A DNA stretch of 64,000 nucleotides from Scatonaster sp045598705 (GTDB taxonomy: Bacteria; Bacillota; Clostridia; Saccharofermentanales; Saccharofermentanaceae). The position numbers and the translations under genes are program-made. Location: NCBI GenBank assembly GCA_045598705.1, contig JAZLMM010000007.1:45097-109096 (forward strand). Direction: 5' to 3'. The first letter of the stretch is position 1, and each line of letters opens with the position of its first letter. The notes under the pieces are model-generated. The model did no database searches. It saw only the letters and a program-made list of their open reading frames with translations, and was not told the origin of the DNA. Below, piece by piece: positions 24,440 to 33,680 of this stretch.

Positions 24440-25942
24440 ATGATGTACATGAGCACAAGAGGATATGAGAAGAAGTTTACAGCTTCCGAGGCCATCAAAC
24501 AGGGAATCGCACCGGACGGCGGCCTGTTCGTGCCGGAATCCATCCCGCAAATGAGCAAGGAAGAAATCATGTCCATGACCGAGATGACTTACCCGCAGAT
24601 TGCGGCAACTGTCCTCTCCAAGTTCTTGACGGACTTCACCTACGATGAACTCCTCGACTACACCCAGCAGGCCTATAGCGAAGAGAAGTTCGGAGAAGTA
24701 CCTGCGCCGCTGGTTCAGCTCAACAAGTACAACCCGAGAGAATATATGCTCGAACTGTGGCACGGCCCGACGGCGGCCTTCAAAGATATGGCACTTCAGC
24801 TGTTGCCACATCTCATGACTGCTTCTGCCAAGAAGACCGGCGAGAACAGAAAGATTTGCATCCTGACTGCAACTTCCGGTGATACGGGTAAAGCAGCACT
24901 GGAAGGTTTCAAAGATCTGCCGGGTACGGAAGTCATCGTATTCTACCCATCCGAGGGTGTCTCCGATGCGCAGAAACAGCAGATGATTACGACAGAAGGA
25001 AAGAATGTACATGTCGTGGCAGTCAATGGATGTTTCGATGATGCACAGTCCGGTGTGAAGGCCATCTTCGGTGACCCGTCTGTGGCAGAGATCCTGAACG
25101 AACAGGGATGTGTTCTTTCGTCTGCGAACTCCATTAACTGGGGACGTCTGGTACCGCAGATTGCTTACTATGTAGCCTCTTATGTGGAGCTACTGAAGAA
25201 AGAAGACTTCGTATTTGGTGAACGAATGAATGTTGTTGTACCAACAGGAAACTTCGGAAATATCTTGGCCGCTTGGTATGCAAAGAAGATGGGTATCCCG
25301 ATGAGAAAACTCATCTGCGCATCCAACAAGAATAAGGTGCTGTCCGATTTCTTTAGAAGCGGCACCTACGATCGCAATCGCGAGTTCTATAAGACCAATT
25401 CTCCGTCTATGGATATTCTCATCTCCAGTAACCTGGAACGTCTGCTCTTCGAAGTGACCGACAAGGATGCAACGAAGACGGCTAAGTGGATGGAAGAACT
25501 GAAGAACAAGGGAGCATATTCCGTTGATCCAGATACACTCCATGCACTCCAGATGACCTTTGTAGGTGGTTTTGCCGACGAAACGGGTATTGTAAAGACC
25601 ATTCGCGAGGTCTATGACCGTTGCGACAACGTAGTCGATACCCACACTGCAGTTGGATTCAATATCTACGGCCGCTACTACCAGCGTTCCGGCGACGAGA
25701 CCAAGACTGTATTCGTCTCCACCGCAAGCCCATTCAAGTTCGCACCAGCTGTTATGGACGCGCTCAATGGCGCGGGCTACAGCAAAGGCCGCTCCGATGA
25801 GGTCATCACCAATGAACTCTCCGAAGAAAGCGGACTTCCGATTCCTGCTGGACTGAAGGACATCAACAAGAAGCCGGTCCTCCATAACCTCCTCATCGAG
25901 AAAGAGGATATGAGACAGACCGTGCTGGATCTGCTGAAGTAA
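24440..25942 (+). CDS. thrC: Threonine synthase
   Basis: A 500-residue PLP enzyme that makes threonine from O-phosphohomoserine. The PLP lysine is in GPTAAFKDMALQ, the phosphate-binding loop in TATSGDTGKAA, and the longer form of the family (fungal and E. coli-like, with the ISSNLERLLFE segment) is present. The N-terminus STRGYEKKFTASEAIKQG and GIAPDGGLFVPE are typical. ATG 24440 lies eleven bases after GAGGAGT; ATG codons at 24443 and 24449 are less likely starts. No leader attenuator is seen in the 39-base gap before the gene. Confidence 0.95.
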   Translation: MMYMSTRGYEKKFTASEAIKQGIAPDGGLFVPESIPQMSKEEIMSMTEMTYPQIAATVLSKFLTDFTYDELLDYTQQAYSEEKFGEVPAPLVQLNKYNPREYMLELWHGPTAAFKDMALQLLPHLMTASAKKTGENRKICILTATSGDTGKAALEGFKDLPGTEVIVFYPSEGVSDAQKQQMITTEGKNVHVVAVNGCFDDAQSGVKAIFGDPSVAEILNEQGCVLSSANSINWGRLVPQIAYYVASYVELLKKEDFVFGERMNVVVPTGNFGNILAAWYAKKMGIPMRKLICASNKNKVLSDFFRSGTYDRNREFYKTNSPSMDILISSNLERLLFEVTDKDATKTAKWMEELKNKGAYSVDPDTLHALQMTFVGGFADETGIVKTIREVYDRCDNVVDTHTAVGFNIYGRYYQRSGDETKTVFVSTASPFKFAPAVMDALNGAGYSKGRSDEVITNELSEESGLPIPAGLKDINKKPVLHNLLIEKEDMRQTVLDLLK

Positions 25943-25952
25943 GCTTCTCTGA

Positions 25953-26087
25953 AAACGATTCGACGCGGACGTGCAATTTATCAATCCACACTTTCCATTC
26001 TTGGATGATGGTGAAGCCGATTCAGAGGGAGCATTGGAATCGATAATTGATATGCTTGGAGAAGATAAACCCGTCATTACTTACTGA
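25953..26087 (+). pseudogene. Possible remnant: short ORF after thrC
   Basis: A 45-codon frame that opens after a TGA at 25950 and ends with TGA at 26085. It reads like the end of a protein (INPHFPFLDDGEADSEG, then ESIIDMLGEDKPVITY) and is acidic and well-formed. The first in-frame start is GTG 25971, without a clear ribosome binding site. It may be the C-terminal remnant of a lost gene or a very small gene. I do not recognise the family. Confidence 0.35.
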
Positions 26088-26115
26088 TTGAACCATTTTG
26101 ATAAAGGTGATAGCC

Positions 26116-26886
26116 ATGCAAAAGACGAAATTAATTGTTTTCATACTATCGGTGTCTTTCCTTGTATGTTCGGTTACAAGTTGCGACAACCGTCATTCTA
26201 AGGAGAAAGAAGAGGCAAAGTTGCTGTTATCTACGTTACAAGATGTTGAGTGTATGCAATCCTATTCTCTATGGGATATTAAAACATCTGACTCAAGTAT
26301 AGATATCTGCCTCTGGGGCGATTGTGATCTAAAAGACATATTTGAAATCACGTCATGTGCAAATGAGTTTTTAGAAACGCATACAGAATCGATTATCTGT
26401 GCTGATTATATGGAATTAAGTATCACTTTCTTTGATCATGAACCTAGTGAACGCGACTATGACAGAATGCGCTTTTATGCTTGTGTGATGAAACGCCCCC
26501 AAGATAGTCTGCTGGTTGGTATCAATATAGAATCGTCAAAGACGGTATACACGTCCGATTTTCGTGACTGCCAAGTTCCATTTGAGTGGGTTGAATTACC
26601 CTGTCTGGTCGAATTTGATGATCCGGAGGCGTTTAATTCAATTAAATCATTAGAAAACGTTTGCTTTGAGGCGTCTTCGAATGACGCCGCTTCTCTTCGT
26701 GAAGTTTTGCAAGAGGTTTGTTACTTCGACGAAAATGATGTGAACATAGATTTCAGGATAACGTTTATTTTTAGAGCTGCGGATCGCGAAGGAATCAGGG
26801 TATACAACGATTTTGTAAAAGCCCATGCAGATTATAAGGTGTTTCAGGATGAGAATGGGGAGTTGTTCTTATACGATGAGAACTGA
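26116..26886 (+). CDS. Putative lipoprotein of unknown function
   Basis: 256 residues. An N-terminal lipoprotein signal (QKTKLIVFILSVSFLVCSVTSC, lipobox V-T-S-C with Cys near residue 23) points to a lipid-anchored extracellular protein. The mature part is acidic with several Cys-containing stretches (CLWGDC, CANEF, CADYM, CYFDEND) and no domain I know. A longer frame begins at 26098, but ATG 26116 has AAAGGTGAT upstream and gives a proper signal peptide. The codon use is visibly richer in A/T (TTA, AAA, GAT) than in thrC or prfC on either side, which may mean acquisition by transfer. It ends before the large hairpin at 26944-27021. Confidence 0.6.
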   Translation: MQKTKLIVFILSVSFLVCSVTSCDNRHSKEKEEAKLLLSTLQDVECMQSYSLWDIKTSDSSIDICLWGDCDLKDIFEITSCANEFLETHTESIICADYMELSITFFDHEPSERDYDRMRFYACVMKRPQDSLLVGINIESSKTVYTSDFRDCQVPFEWVELPCLVEFDDPEAFNSIKSLENVCFEASSNDAASLREVLQEVCYFDENDVNIDFRITFIFRAADREGIRVYNDFVKAHADYKVFQDENGELFLYDEN

Positions 26887-26943
26887 GTGACTACTCCTAA
26901 GAAGGGTAGAGGTGCTTCTCGAGCCCCCGAGAATCATAAGTAA

Positions 26944-27021
26944 AGAAAGAAAATCGTCTCCGACACGAGTTTCATTTTGCGAAGCAAAATGTTGTCTGAG
27001 TGTAGGAGACGATTTCTTTCT
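26944..27021. terminator. Long bidirectional terminator hairpin
   Basis: AGAAAGAAAATCGTCTCC (26944-26961) pairs with GGAGACGATTTCTTTCT (27005-27021). Inside it is a second stem, CATTTTGC ... GCAAAATG. A/T-rich flanks on both arms serve as T-runs for both convergent genes (the lipoprotein and prfC). Confidence 0.85.
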
Positions 27022-27051
27022 GTCTTAAGATAAAGTGCGCTCAAGAAGGGA

Positions 27052-28665
27052 TCAACGTTCGTGGATGTCATCCAGTTTGAGACCTTCGTTATGCTCGAGT
27101 GCCCAGGAGATGGCCCATTCGGATTCGAAGAGGACCACCGGCATCTCGTCGCGGTCGAGGACCAGCATGGAGGTGGAGGTGAGGGTCAGCTTCGAGAAGT
27201 CAATGTCGACGGACTCATCCTGCTTGTTGCACCAGCGGGCAAAGCGGTAGTTGAGGTTGTTTCGCAGAATCTCTACACCATACTCGGTGAGAAGACGATG
27301 CTCGAGTACTTCGAACTGCAGGACGCCGACGACGCCCATGATGTACGTCTCGGTACCGATACCCGGCTGCTTGTAAAGCTGGACTGCACCTTCTTCGGAG
27401 AGCTGCTCGATACCCTTGAGGAATTGCTTTCTCTTCATGGAGTCCTTGGGCTGTACACGGGCAAAATGCTCCGGCGGGAAGACTGGGATGTTGGCGAAGT
27501 TGAAGCTCTTCGAGGAAGTGGTGACGGTATCGCCGATACGGAAGACGCCTGGGTCGAAGAGACCGATGATGTCACCGGCGTACGCATCTTCGACGATGGT
27601 ACGATCCTGCGCCATGAACTGCTGGGGCTGGGCAAGCGTGATCTTCTTTCCGCTGCGGATGTGCTTCACGGTCATGCCCTTCTCGAATTTGCCGGAACAG
27701 ATTCGCATGAAAGACATACGGTCACGGTGATTCGGGTCCATGTTCGCCTGAATCTTGAATACGAAGCCGGAGAAGAAGTCTTCTGTCGGCGCAATGGTAC
27801 CCTCGGAAGAATCATGACTCTGCGGTCCTGGTGCGATTTCCAAGAATTTCTTCAAGAAAGGTTCAACACCGAAGTTGGTGATGGCAGAACCGAAGAAGAC
27901 TGGCGTCAGTTCACCGGAGAGAATCTTGTCGAGATCGAACGGGTCACCGGCCATATCCAGAAGTTCGATATCGCTCTTCAGTGTATCGTAGTGATGCTGG
28001 TTCAGGATCTTGCGAAGACTTTCTTCATCGTCGATGCCGGCACTGATGGACTTGACCATGGAAGCACCATGGTCCTTGGTCTCGTTGTCGAAGAGTAGTA
28101 CTTCTTCAGATTCGCGAACATATACGCCCTGGAAGTCACCGTCTGTGCCGATAGGCCAGTTGATTGGCGTGGAACGGATGCCGAGTACTTTCTCCAATTC
28201 ATCAATCAGATCGAACGGATTCTTCGCCGCACGGTCCATCTTGTTGATGAATGTAAAGATCGGAATGCCACGCTTACGGCAGACGGTGAAGAGCTTGATG
28301 GTCTGGGCCTCGACACCTTTCGCACCGTCAAGGAGCATGACCGCAGCATCGGCGGCACAAAGTGTACGATATGTATCTTCGGAGAAGTCCTGGTGACCTG
28401 GGGTATCGAGAATGTTGATGCAATAACCATCGTAGTTGAACTGCATAACGGAAGAGGTGACGGAGATACCACGCTGCTTCTCGATCTCCATCCAGTCGGA
28501 GGTCGCGTGATGTGCAGCCTTACGAGCTTTGACGGAACCGGCCATGTGAATGGCACCACCATAAAGAAGGAGCTTCTCGGTCATGGTCGTCTTACCGGCG
28601 TCAGGGTGCGAGATAATCGCAAACGTGCGGCGACGGGATATTTCATTTGTTACTGATTCGTCCAT
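27052..28665 (-). CDS. prfC: Peptide chain release factor 3
   Basis: A 537-residue translational GTPase that recycles RF1/RF2 from the ribosome after termination. G-domain motifs: SHPDAGKTTMTEK (P-loop, residues 19-27), RGISVTSSVMQF (switch I), DTPGHQDF (switch II) and NKMD. The RF3-specific features GGAIHMAGSVKARKA and SDWMEIEKQRG are present, as are the domain II and III sequences (FRIGDTVT, FPPEHFARVQPKD). Start ATG 28665, with AGGAAGG upstream; the nine-codon-longer GTG frame is less likely. It diverges from the NYN gene and ends at the long hairpin. Confidence 0.96.
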   Translation of the reverse strand: MDESVTNEISRRRTFAIISHPDAGKTTMTEKLLLYGGAIHMAGSVKARKAAHHATSDWMEIEKQRGISVTSSVMQFNYDGYCINILDTPGHQDFSEDTYRTLCAADAAVMLLDGAKGVEAQTIKLFTVCRKRGIPIFTFINKMDRAAKNPFDLIDELEKVLGIRSTPINWPIGTDGDFQGVYVRESEEVLLFDNETKDHGASMVKSISAGIDDEESLRKILNQHHYDTLKSDIELLDMAGDPFDLDKILSGELTPVFFGSAITNFGVEPFLKKFLEIAPGPQSHDSSEGTIAPTEDFFSGFVFKIQANMDPNHRDRMSFMRICSGKFEKGMTVKHIRSGKKITLAQPQQFMAQDRTIVEDAYAGDIIGLFDPGVFRIGDTVTTSSKSFNFANIPVFPPEHFARVQPKDSMKRKQFLKGIEQLSEEGAVQLYKQPGIGTETYIMGVVGVLQFEVLEHRLLTEYGVEILRNNLNYRFARWCNKQDESVDIDFSKLTLTSTSMLVLDRDEMPVVLFESEWAISWALEHNEGLKLDDIHER

Positions 28666-28681
28666 TTTCAAACCTTCCTGT

Positions 28682-28710
28682 TTGGTCACAATAGCAAAAT
28701 ACGATATAAT
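28682..28710 (+). promoter_or_regulatory. Promoter of the NYN-malQ operon
   Basis: TTGGTC at 28682-28687, a 17-base spacer, and TATAAT at 28705-28710. The predicted leader to the ATG at 28815 is about 98 bases, long enough for some regulation, though no riboswitch fold was recognised. Confidence 0.7.
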
Positions 28711-28814
28711 AGTAATGTCGCTTCAAGGTGGTCGGCGAAAGCACCGAAACCCTACTTACGAAGCCACAATATTATATCAGCCTTGCAGGTTTCAGGCAAG
28801 GAAAAGAGGTGACT

Positions 28815-29663
28815 ATGGCCGGAAAAAACGAGAGTGATGTGCGATTGGCTGTGCTGATCGACGCGGACAATATTTCTGCCACGTATATCAAGCCCATGAT
28901 GCTGGAGATTGCACGCTATGGCAACCCCACAATCAAGCGAATCTATGGAGACTGGACGAAGCCTCAGTTGGGTCCTTGGAAACAAGTGCTCCTAGATAAC
29001 GCCATCTCCCCGGTGCAGCAGTTCGGCTACACCAGCGGTAAAAATGCGACAGATTCTTCACTGATCATCGACGCGATGGACATCCTCTACACGGAACAAG
29101 TGGACGGATTCTGCCTTGTCAGTAGTGACAGTGATTTCACCAGATTGGCAACCAGATTAAGAGAGGCGGGCAAGATTGTCTACGGCATCGGTGAGAAGAA
29201 GACACCGACGGCTTTCGTAGCGGCCTGCGATCGATTCCTGTTTCTAGAGATCTTGGCCCCGAAGGAGAAGAAGAATAAACGCAATACGGCAAAAGCACCG
29301 AAGTCTGTGGCCGAGTCGTCGTCAGATTGTAAGCCGGAGGTGACGGATAACGGCACGAGCACAGTCCAGGGTAAGGAGAATGTTAGCGAACGCGTAGTTC
29401 AGGAAATGGATGATGCGACATATGATTTGATCACGAGCTCTATCTCTGATCTTGCGGATGAGGACGGCTGGGCATTCTTGGGTGATCTTGGCAACCTGAT
29501 TAACAAGAAAAGCCCGTCTTTTGACTCGAGAAACTACGGTTACGCAAAGATGAGCAAATTCATGCAGGCTCTGGATTTCATTGAATACGAACTGCGTACA
29601 AATGAGAAGAATCCGCAGGTGAAATTGATATATGTCCGCAATAAGGAGGAGAATGGGAATTGA
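28815..29663 (+). CDS. NYN-domain (LabA-like) putative ribonuclease with LOTUS/OST-HTH domain
   Basis: A 282-residue protein. Residues ~8-150 form a NYN (PIN-like) nuclease domain with the acidic residues in LIDADNIS, ATDSSLIIDAMDILY and LVSSDSDFTRLATRLRE. A Ser/Lys-rich linker (~155-200) is followed by an OST-HTH/LOTUS RNA-binding domain (~205-275: LITSSISDLADEDGWAFLGD, then SRNYGYAKMSKFMQAL). The architecture suggests an RNA-targeted endonuclease or RNA-binding regulator; the substrate is unknown. Start ATG 28815 with AGAGGTGA; the longer upstream frame lacks this. The last four bases overlap the start of malQ. Confidence 0.88.
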   Translation: MAGKNESDVRLAVLIDADNISATYIKPMMLEIARYGNPTIKRIYGDWTKPQLGPWKQVLLDNAISPVQQFGYTSGKNATDSSLIIDAMDILYTEQVDGFCLVSSDSDFTRLATRLREAGKIVYGIGEKKTPTAFVAACDRFLFLEILAPKEKKNKRNTAKAPKSVAESSSDCKPEVTDNGTSTVQGKENVSERVVQEMDDATYDLITSSISDLADEDGWAFLGDLGNLINKKSPSFDSRNYGYAKMSKFMQALDFIEYELRTNEKNPQVKLIYVRNKEENGN

Positions 29664-31165
29664 ATCGAAGCGCAGGAATTTTACTACATATTACATCTTT
29701 GCCGGGTGAATTCGGCATTGGCGGGTTCGGCAAAGAAGCGTTGGACTTTGCGAAGAAATTGAAAGAAGCAGGCATGGGATATTGGCAGGTACTGCCTTTT
29801 ACCAATCCGGGATCGGGCGATTCACCTTATCAGAGTGATTCGGCATTCGCCGGAAGCCCACTGATTATTGACCCGGTGGATCTCAAGCAGAGAGGGCTTC
29901 TGTCCGAACAGGAGCTCAATGACTGCAAGTATCCGGGCACATGCTATAGCGTCGACTACGGCTGGGTAAGAGAGAATCGCATGGAGATGCTTCGTCGTGC
30001 TTACCGGAAAGTAGACGCTGAACTTCGCGCGAAGATGAGTGATTTTGCCAACGAGAATCCTTGGGTCAAGGATGTGTCGGTGTTTCAGGCCATCAAGGAG
30101 ACCGAAGGCCAGAAGGCTTGGTGGGATTGGAGCAGCAAGACGCTTCAGAAGCACGATGCCAAGGCGGTAGATGCTTTTGCCAAGGCCAACAAGGACCTCT
30201 GTGATTTCTACCTCTTCATCCAGTATATCTTCTACGATCAATGGGCGGCCTTGAAGGCCAAGATCAACGAGATCGGCATCCAAGTCATCGGTGATATTCC
30301 GATCTATGTATCCGGAGACAGCTGTGACGTATGGGCGAATCGTGCACTATATCAGACAAACAAAGACGGATCCTTCAAGAGCGTGGCAGGCGTACCGCCG
30401 GATTATTTCTGTGAGGATGGCCAGCTATGGGGCAATCCAGTGTACGATTGGGAGGCGCATGAGAAGGAAGACTATGCGTGGTGGATCAGTCGACTCTCAC
30501 AGAATTTTAAGTTATATGATGTGGTGCGTATCGACCATTTCCGCGGATTCTCTCAATACTATTCCTGTGATGCGGATGCCGAGAATGCGAGAAATGGTAA
30601 GTGGAATCCGGGCCCGGGGATGAAGCTCTGGAACCGTATCTTCAAGGAGTTTGGCAGACACCCGGCGATTTTTGCCGAAGATCTGGGCGAGACGGATGCG
30701 GAACTCGAGGCCTTCCTGAAAGAGACGGAGCTTCCGACTATGAAGGTACTGCAGTTCGGTATGGTCCCGCATGACGACAGTAAGCACATGCCACATAACT
30801 ATCCGGAGAACTGCGTGGCTTATACGGGCACACACGACAACAATACGCTGCTCGGGTGGCTCTGGGAAGCCTCCGAACAGGATCGTGCCTTCGCGTTAGA
30901 TTACTGCCGGTTCCAGGGAAATAACTGGGGCGACGGCGGTGTGCAGGCGCCGGCTTGTCGAGCGATGCTGACGACTGTGTGGGCATCTGCTGCACGATTG
31001 GCGATTGCCCCACTTCAGGACATCATGGGATTCGGTTCGGATACCCGAATGAATGCACCGGGTACCCCGACGGGGCAGTGGAGAATTCGCTTTGGTGCTG
31101 ATTCCATCAACCAGATGGACACGAAGTGGCTCGCGAAGTTGAACTGGGTTTATAAGCGTTTCTAA
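29660..31165 (+). CDS. malQ: 4-alpha-glucanotransferase (amylomaltase)
   Basis: A 501-residue GH77 enzyme that transfers alpha-1,4-glucan chains in maltodextrin and glycogen metabolism. The N-terminus RSAGILLHITSLPGEFGIG, then DSPYQSDSAFAGSPLIID, is diagnostic. The catalytic residues are in VVRIDHFRGF (nucleophile Asp), FAEDLGE (acid/base Glu) and YTGTHDNNT (Asp). The start codon is TTG at 29660, overlapping the TGA of the NYN gene, with GGAGGAGAATGGGAA before it. The length is normal. A hairpin without a T-run separates it from glpK, 67 bases away. Confidence 0.95.
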   Translation: MNRSAGILLHITSLPGEFGIGGFGKEALDFAKKLKEAGMGYWQVLPFTNPGSGDSPYQSDSAFAGSPLIIDPVDLKQRGLLSEQELNDCKYPGTCYSVDYGWVRENRMEMLRRAYRKVDAELRAKMSDFANENPWVKDVSVFQAIKETEGQKAWWDWSSKTLQKHDAKAVDAFAKANKDLCDFYLFIQYIFYDQWAALKAKINEIGIQVIGDIPIYVSGDSCDVWANRALYQTNKDGSFKSVAGVPPDYFCEDGQLWGNPVYDWEAHEKEDYAWWISRLSQNFKLYDVVRIDHFRGFSQYYSCDADAENARNGKWNPGPGMKLWNRIFKEFGRHPAIFAEDLGETDAELEAFLKETELPTMKVLQFGMVPHDDSKHMPHNYPENCVAYTGTHDNNTLLGWLWEASEQDRAFALDYCRFQGNNWGDGGVQAPACRAMLTTVWASAARLAIAPLQDIMGFGSDTRMNAPGTPTGQWRIRFGADSINQMDTKWLAKLNWVYKRF

Positions 31166-31172
31166 TCGATTC

Positions 31173-31206
31173 CGCCTGTGTAGCCTAAAGTGAGACTACA
31201 CAGGCG
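31173..31206. other. Perfect 11-bp hairpin between malQ and glpK
   Basis: CGCCTGTGTAG (31173-31183), a 12-base loop, and CTACACAGGCG (31196-31206). It is followed by ATTCATTAT rather than a T-run, so it is a weak terminator or an mRNA-processing or stability element that sets the malQ:glpK ratio. Confidence 0.6.
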
Positions 31207-31232
31207 ATTCATTATCCGAAGGAGACAGTCAA

Positions 31233-32750
31233 ATGGAGAAGTATATGCTTTCCATCGATCAGGGAACGACGAGTTCTCGCGCGATGATTTTCCGTAAAGA
31301 CGGCACATGCGTGGCGTCGGCACAAGAACCGTTCACCCAGCACTTTCCGAAACCAGGCTGGGTGGAGCATGATCCAGAGGACCTCTGGCAGACTGTCTGC
31401 AACTGTATCCGACAGGCCTTGGCAAAGGCCAATATCCATCCAGGTGAGATTATGGGCATCGGTATCACAAACCAGCGCGAGACAACCATCCTGTGGGAGA
31501 AGAATACGGGTCGACCGGTGTACCACGCGATCGTGTGGCAGTGTAGAAGAACTGCGCCGTTGGTCGAGAAAATGAAGGAATCCGACCCGGATTTTGCAAA
31601 GAAGATTCTCGAGAAGACCGGACTTGTGCCGGATGCTTACTTCTCTGCTACAAAGATTCAGTGGATATTGGACGAAGTGCCGGGTCTGAAGGCACGAGCC
31701 GGACGTGGGGAGATTCTCTTCGGAACGGTCGACAGCTGGATTCTATATCGTCTGACCGACGGAAGATCTCATGCGACAGATTATTCCAATGCTTCGCGTA
31801 CCATGCTCTTTAACATCAAGAACTTAGCATGGGACGAGGAACTCTGTCAGTATTTCCACATCCCTTCCTGCATGCTTCCGAAGGCGTTGCCAGGTGCGTC
31901 TGAATTCGGATATGTGGCGCCAGGAATTCCTGGACTGGAAGCCATTGCCGGTGTCGGTATTTATGGCATTCTAGGTGATCAGCCTGCGGCCCTCTTCGGC
32001 CAGACATGCTTCGCCAAGGGTGACATCAAGAATACCTACGGCACAGGATGCTTCACCCTCATGAATGTGGGAGATACGCCGATAGTTTCTCAAAATGGCC
32101 TAGTGACCTCGGCGGCTTGGTCGATAGACGGACAGACCACCTATGCACTCGAAGGAAGTGTTTTCAACGGCGGATCAACGATTCAATGGCTACGGGATGA
32201 ATTGAAGATCATCGACCATGCGTCCGACTGTGATGTATTGGCCGAGACGGTCGAAGACAGCGCCGGCGTCTATCTGGTGCCGGCCTTCAGCGGACTGGGC
32301 GCACCCTATTGGGATATGTATGCGCGTGGTGCCATCCTCGGTCTGACACGTGGCACGACCAAAGCCCATATTGCTCGTGCGGCACTGGAGGGGATTGCCT
32401 ACCAAGTGTATGACCTGGTTACGCTCATGCAGAAAGAAGCGGATTGCAGAATCACGAAACTTAAGGTAGACGGCGGAGCCAGCGTCAGCCGCTTCATGAT
32501 GCAATTCCAATCGGACATTCTCGGTTGCGAAGTCGATCGGGCCAAAGAACGTGAAACGACTTCACAAGGCGTCGCTTACTTAGCCGGCCTGTACTGCGGA
32601 TATTGGGAGGATATGGAGGTCTTGCGAAATCTCCGTCACTGTGATACGCTTTTCTCGCCATCAATGGCTGAAGACAAAAAAGAGAAACTTTTGAAGAATT
32701 GGTCCAAGGCGGTGCAACGTGCATCTTCTTGGGAGGAGAAGTCCACGTGA
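31233..32750 (+). CDS. glpK: Glycerol kinase
   Basis: A 505-residue FGGY-family kinase that makes sn-glycerol 3-phosphate. Motifs: SIDQGTTSSRAMIF (phosphate 1), GIGITNQRETTILWE, VWQCRRTAP, GTVDSWILYRL, GILGDQPAALFGQ, and KNTYGTGCF. All match the family, and the length is normal. Ribosome binding site GAAGGAGACAGTCAA, ATG 31233. The product could feed phospholipid synthesis and the downstream cardiolipin synthase. The stop codon overlaps the GTG start of the AEC transporter gene (GTGA). Confidence 0.96.
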   Translation: MEKYMLSIDQGTTSSRAMIFRKDGTCVASAQEPFTQHFPKPGWVEHDPEDLWQTVCNCIRQALAKANIHPGEIMGIGITNQRETTILWEKNTGRPVYHAIVWQCRRTAPLVEKMKESDPDFAKKILEKTGLVPDAYFSATKIQWILDEVPGLKARAGRGEILFGTVDSWILYRLTDGRSHATDYSNASRTMLFNIKNLAWDEELCQYFHIPSCMLPKALPGASEFGYVAPGIPGLEAIAGVGIYGILGDQPAALFGQTCFAKGDIKNTYGTGCFTLMNVGDTPIVSQNGLVTSAAWSIDGQTTYALEGSVFNGGSTIQWLRDELKIIDHASDCDVLAETVEDSAGVYLVPAFSGLGAPYWDMYARGAILGLTRGTTKAHIARAALEGIAYQVYDLVTLMQKEADCRITKLKVDGGASVSRFMMQFQSDILGCEVDRAKERETTSQGVAYLAGLYCGYWEDMEVLRNLRHCDTLFSPSMAEDKKEKLLKNWSKAVQRASSWEEKST

Positions 32751-33676
32751 ACGCACTTTATGTCGTCTTTATCAAAATCGTCGTGGCGGTCGTCCTCGGC
32801 TTCATCCTCCGGAAATGCAAGGTCATTAACGAGGAGATGCAGAAGGGCTTATCCGATATGTTGGTGAAGGCGTTTCTGCCGTTTTCCATTCTGGCTTCTG
32901 CGAATTATGAGAAATCTCCCGACTTAGGTAAAGCCATGCTGGCCGTGCTTGTCGCGGGACTTGCTTTCTACGCATTGGCGCTGATTTCCATGCGGTTACT
33001 TAGCAAGAAACTTCCCATCACGGACAAAGAACAACGAATCTTCGTAACCATGACGACTTTCGCCAATACCGGTTTTGTGGGATTTCCCATCATGACGGCA
33101 CTTTATGGAAGCGAAGGATTACTGCTGGCCGTGGTCTATAACATGGTCTACAACCTCTATATGTATACCTATGGCCTCCATCTTATCAGCGGGAAGAAGG
33201 GGGATATACGCGGACTTCTGTTCCAACCGGTCAACATCGCATCCCTACTGGCAATCGTATTCTTTATCTCGCCAATCACTTTCCCGAACTACGTGACGGA
33301 ATCAGTTGACCTGATTGCTGCGGTAACGGTTCCGCTGTCCATGATTATTATCGGATCAAATCTTGCGGCCATGCCGTTTGTCACGGTATTGAGCGATGTG
33401 AAGTCCTACTTGGTTTCCTTGATGCGCCTTCTCGTGCTTCCGGGGGTCTGCCTTGGTGTGGTGTATATCATGTATCGGAACTTCTCGATGGCGCCGACTA
33501 CGGCTTCTGTGATTGTGCTGATGGGGGCGCTGCCATGCGGTTCGCTGAATGTAATCTTCTCGGAGAAGTATGAATGCGCACCGGATTATGCCGCACGTGC
33601 AACTGTACAGAGCATGATGTTATGCGCGGTTACGATTCCTTTGATGGTATTCTTCTGTTCTAAACTCTTTGTGTGA
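32747..33676 (+). CDS. AEC family (auxin efflux carrier-like) transporter
   Basis: 309 residues with about ten hydrophobic helices arranged as two five-helix halves, typical of AEC transporters (malate, organic acid or unknown solute exporters). The signature TTFANTGFVGFPIMTALYG is the conserved N-G-x-x-G-x-P crossing, and MGALPCGSLNVIFSEKY lies in the second half. The start GTG 32747 overlaps the glpK stop and has GGAGGAG upstream; the longer frame from 32699 runs inside glpK. Translational coupling to glycerol kinase suggests a solute linked to glycerol or carboxylate metabolism, but this is inference only. Confidence 0.85.
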   Translation: MNALYVVFIKIVVAVVLGFILRKCKVINEEMQKGLSDMLVKAFLPFSILASANYEKSPDLGKAMLAVLVAGLAFYALALISMRLLSKKLPITDKEQRIFVTMTTFANTGFVGFPIMTALYGSEGLLLAVVYNMVYNLYMYTYGLHLISGKKGDIRGLLFQPVNIASLLAIVFFISPITFPNYVTESVDLIAAVTVPLSMIIIGSNLAAMPFVTVLSDVKSYLVSLMRLLVLPGVCLGVVYIMYRNFSMAPTTASVIVLMGALPCGSLNVIFSEKYECAPDYAARATVQSMMLCAVTIPLMVFFCSKLFV

Positions 33677-33680
33677 GAAA

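Noticed and set aside
24275..25012. 245-codon minus-strand frame across the TPR gene and thrC
   Set aside because: It crosses the boundary of two clear plus-strand genes and its product has no plausible fold.
27061..28098. 345-codon open frame antisense to prfC
   Set aside because: Shadow of the prfC coding bias; the RF3 motifs are all on the minus strand.
28711..28814. Riboswitch in the NYN-malQ leader
   Set aside because: The ~98-base leader shows no conserved riboswitch core that I can recognise.
31173..31206. Intrinsic terminator between malQ and glpK
   Set aside because: The stem is perfect but no T-run follows, so it is listed only as a hairpin.
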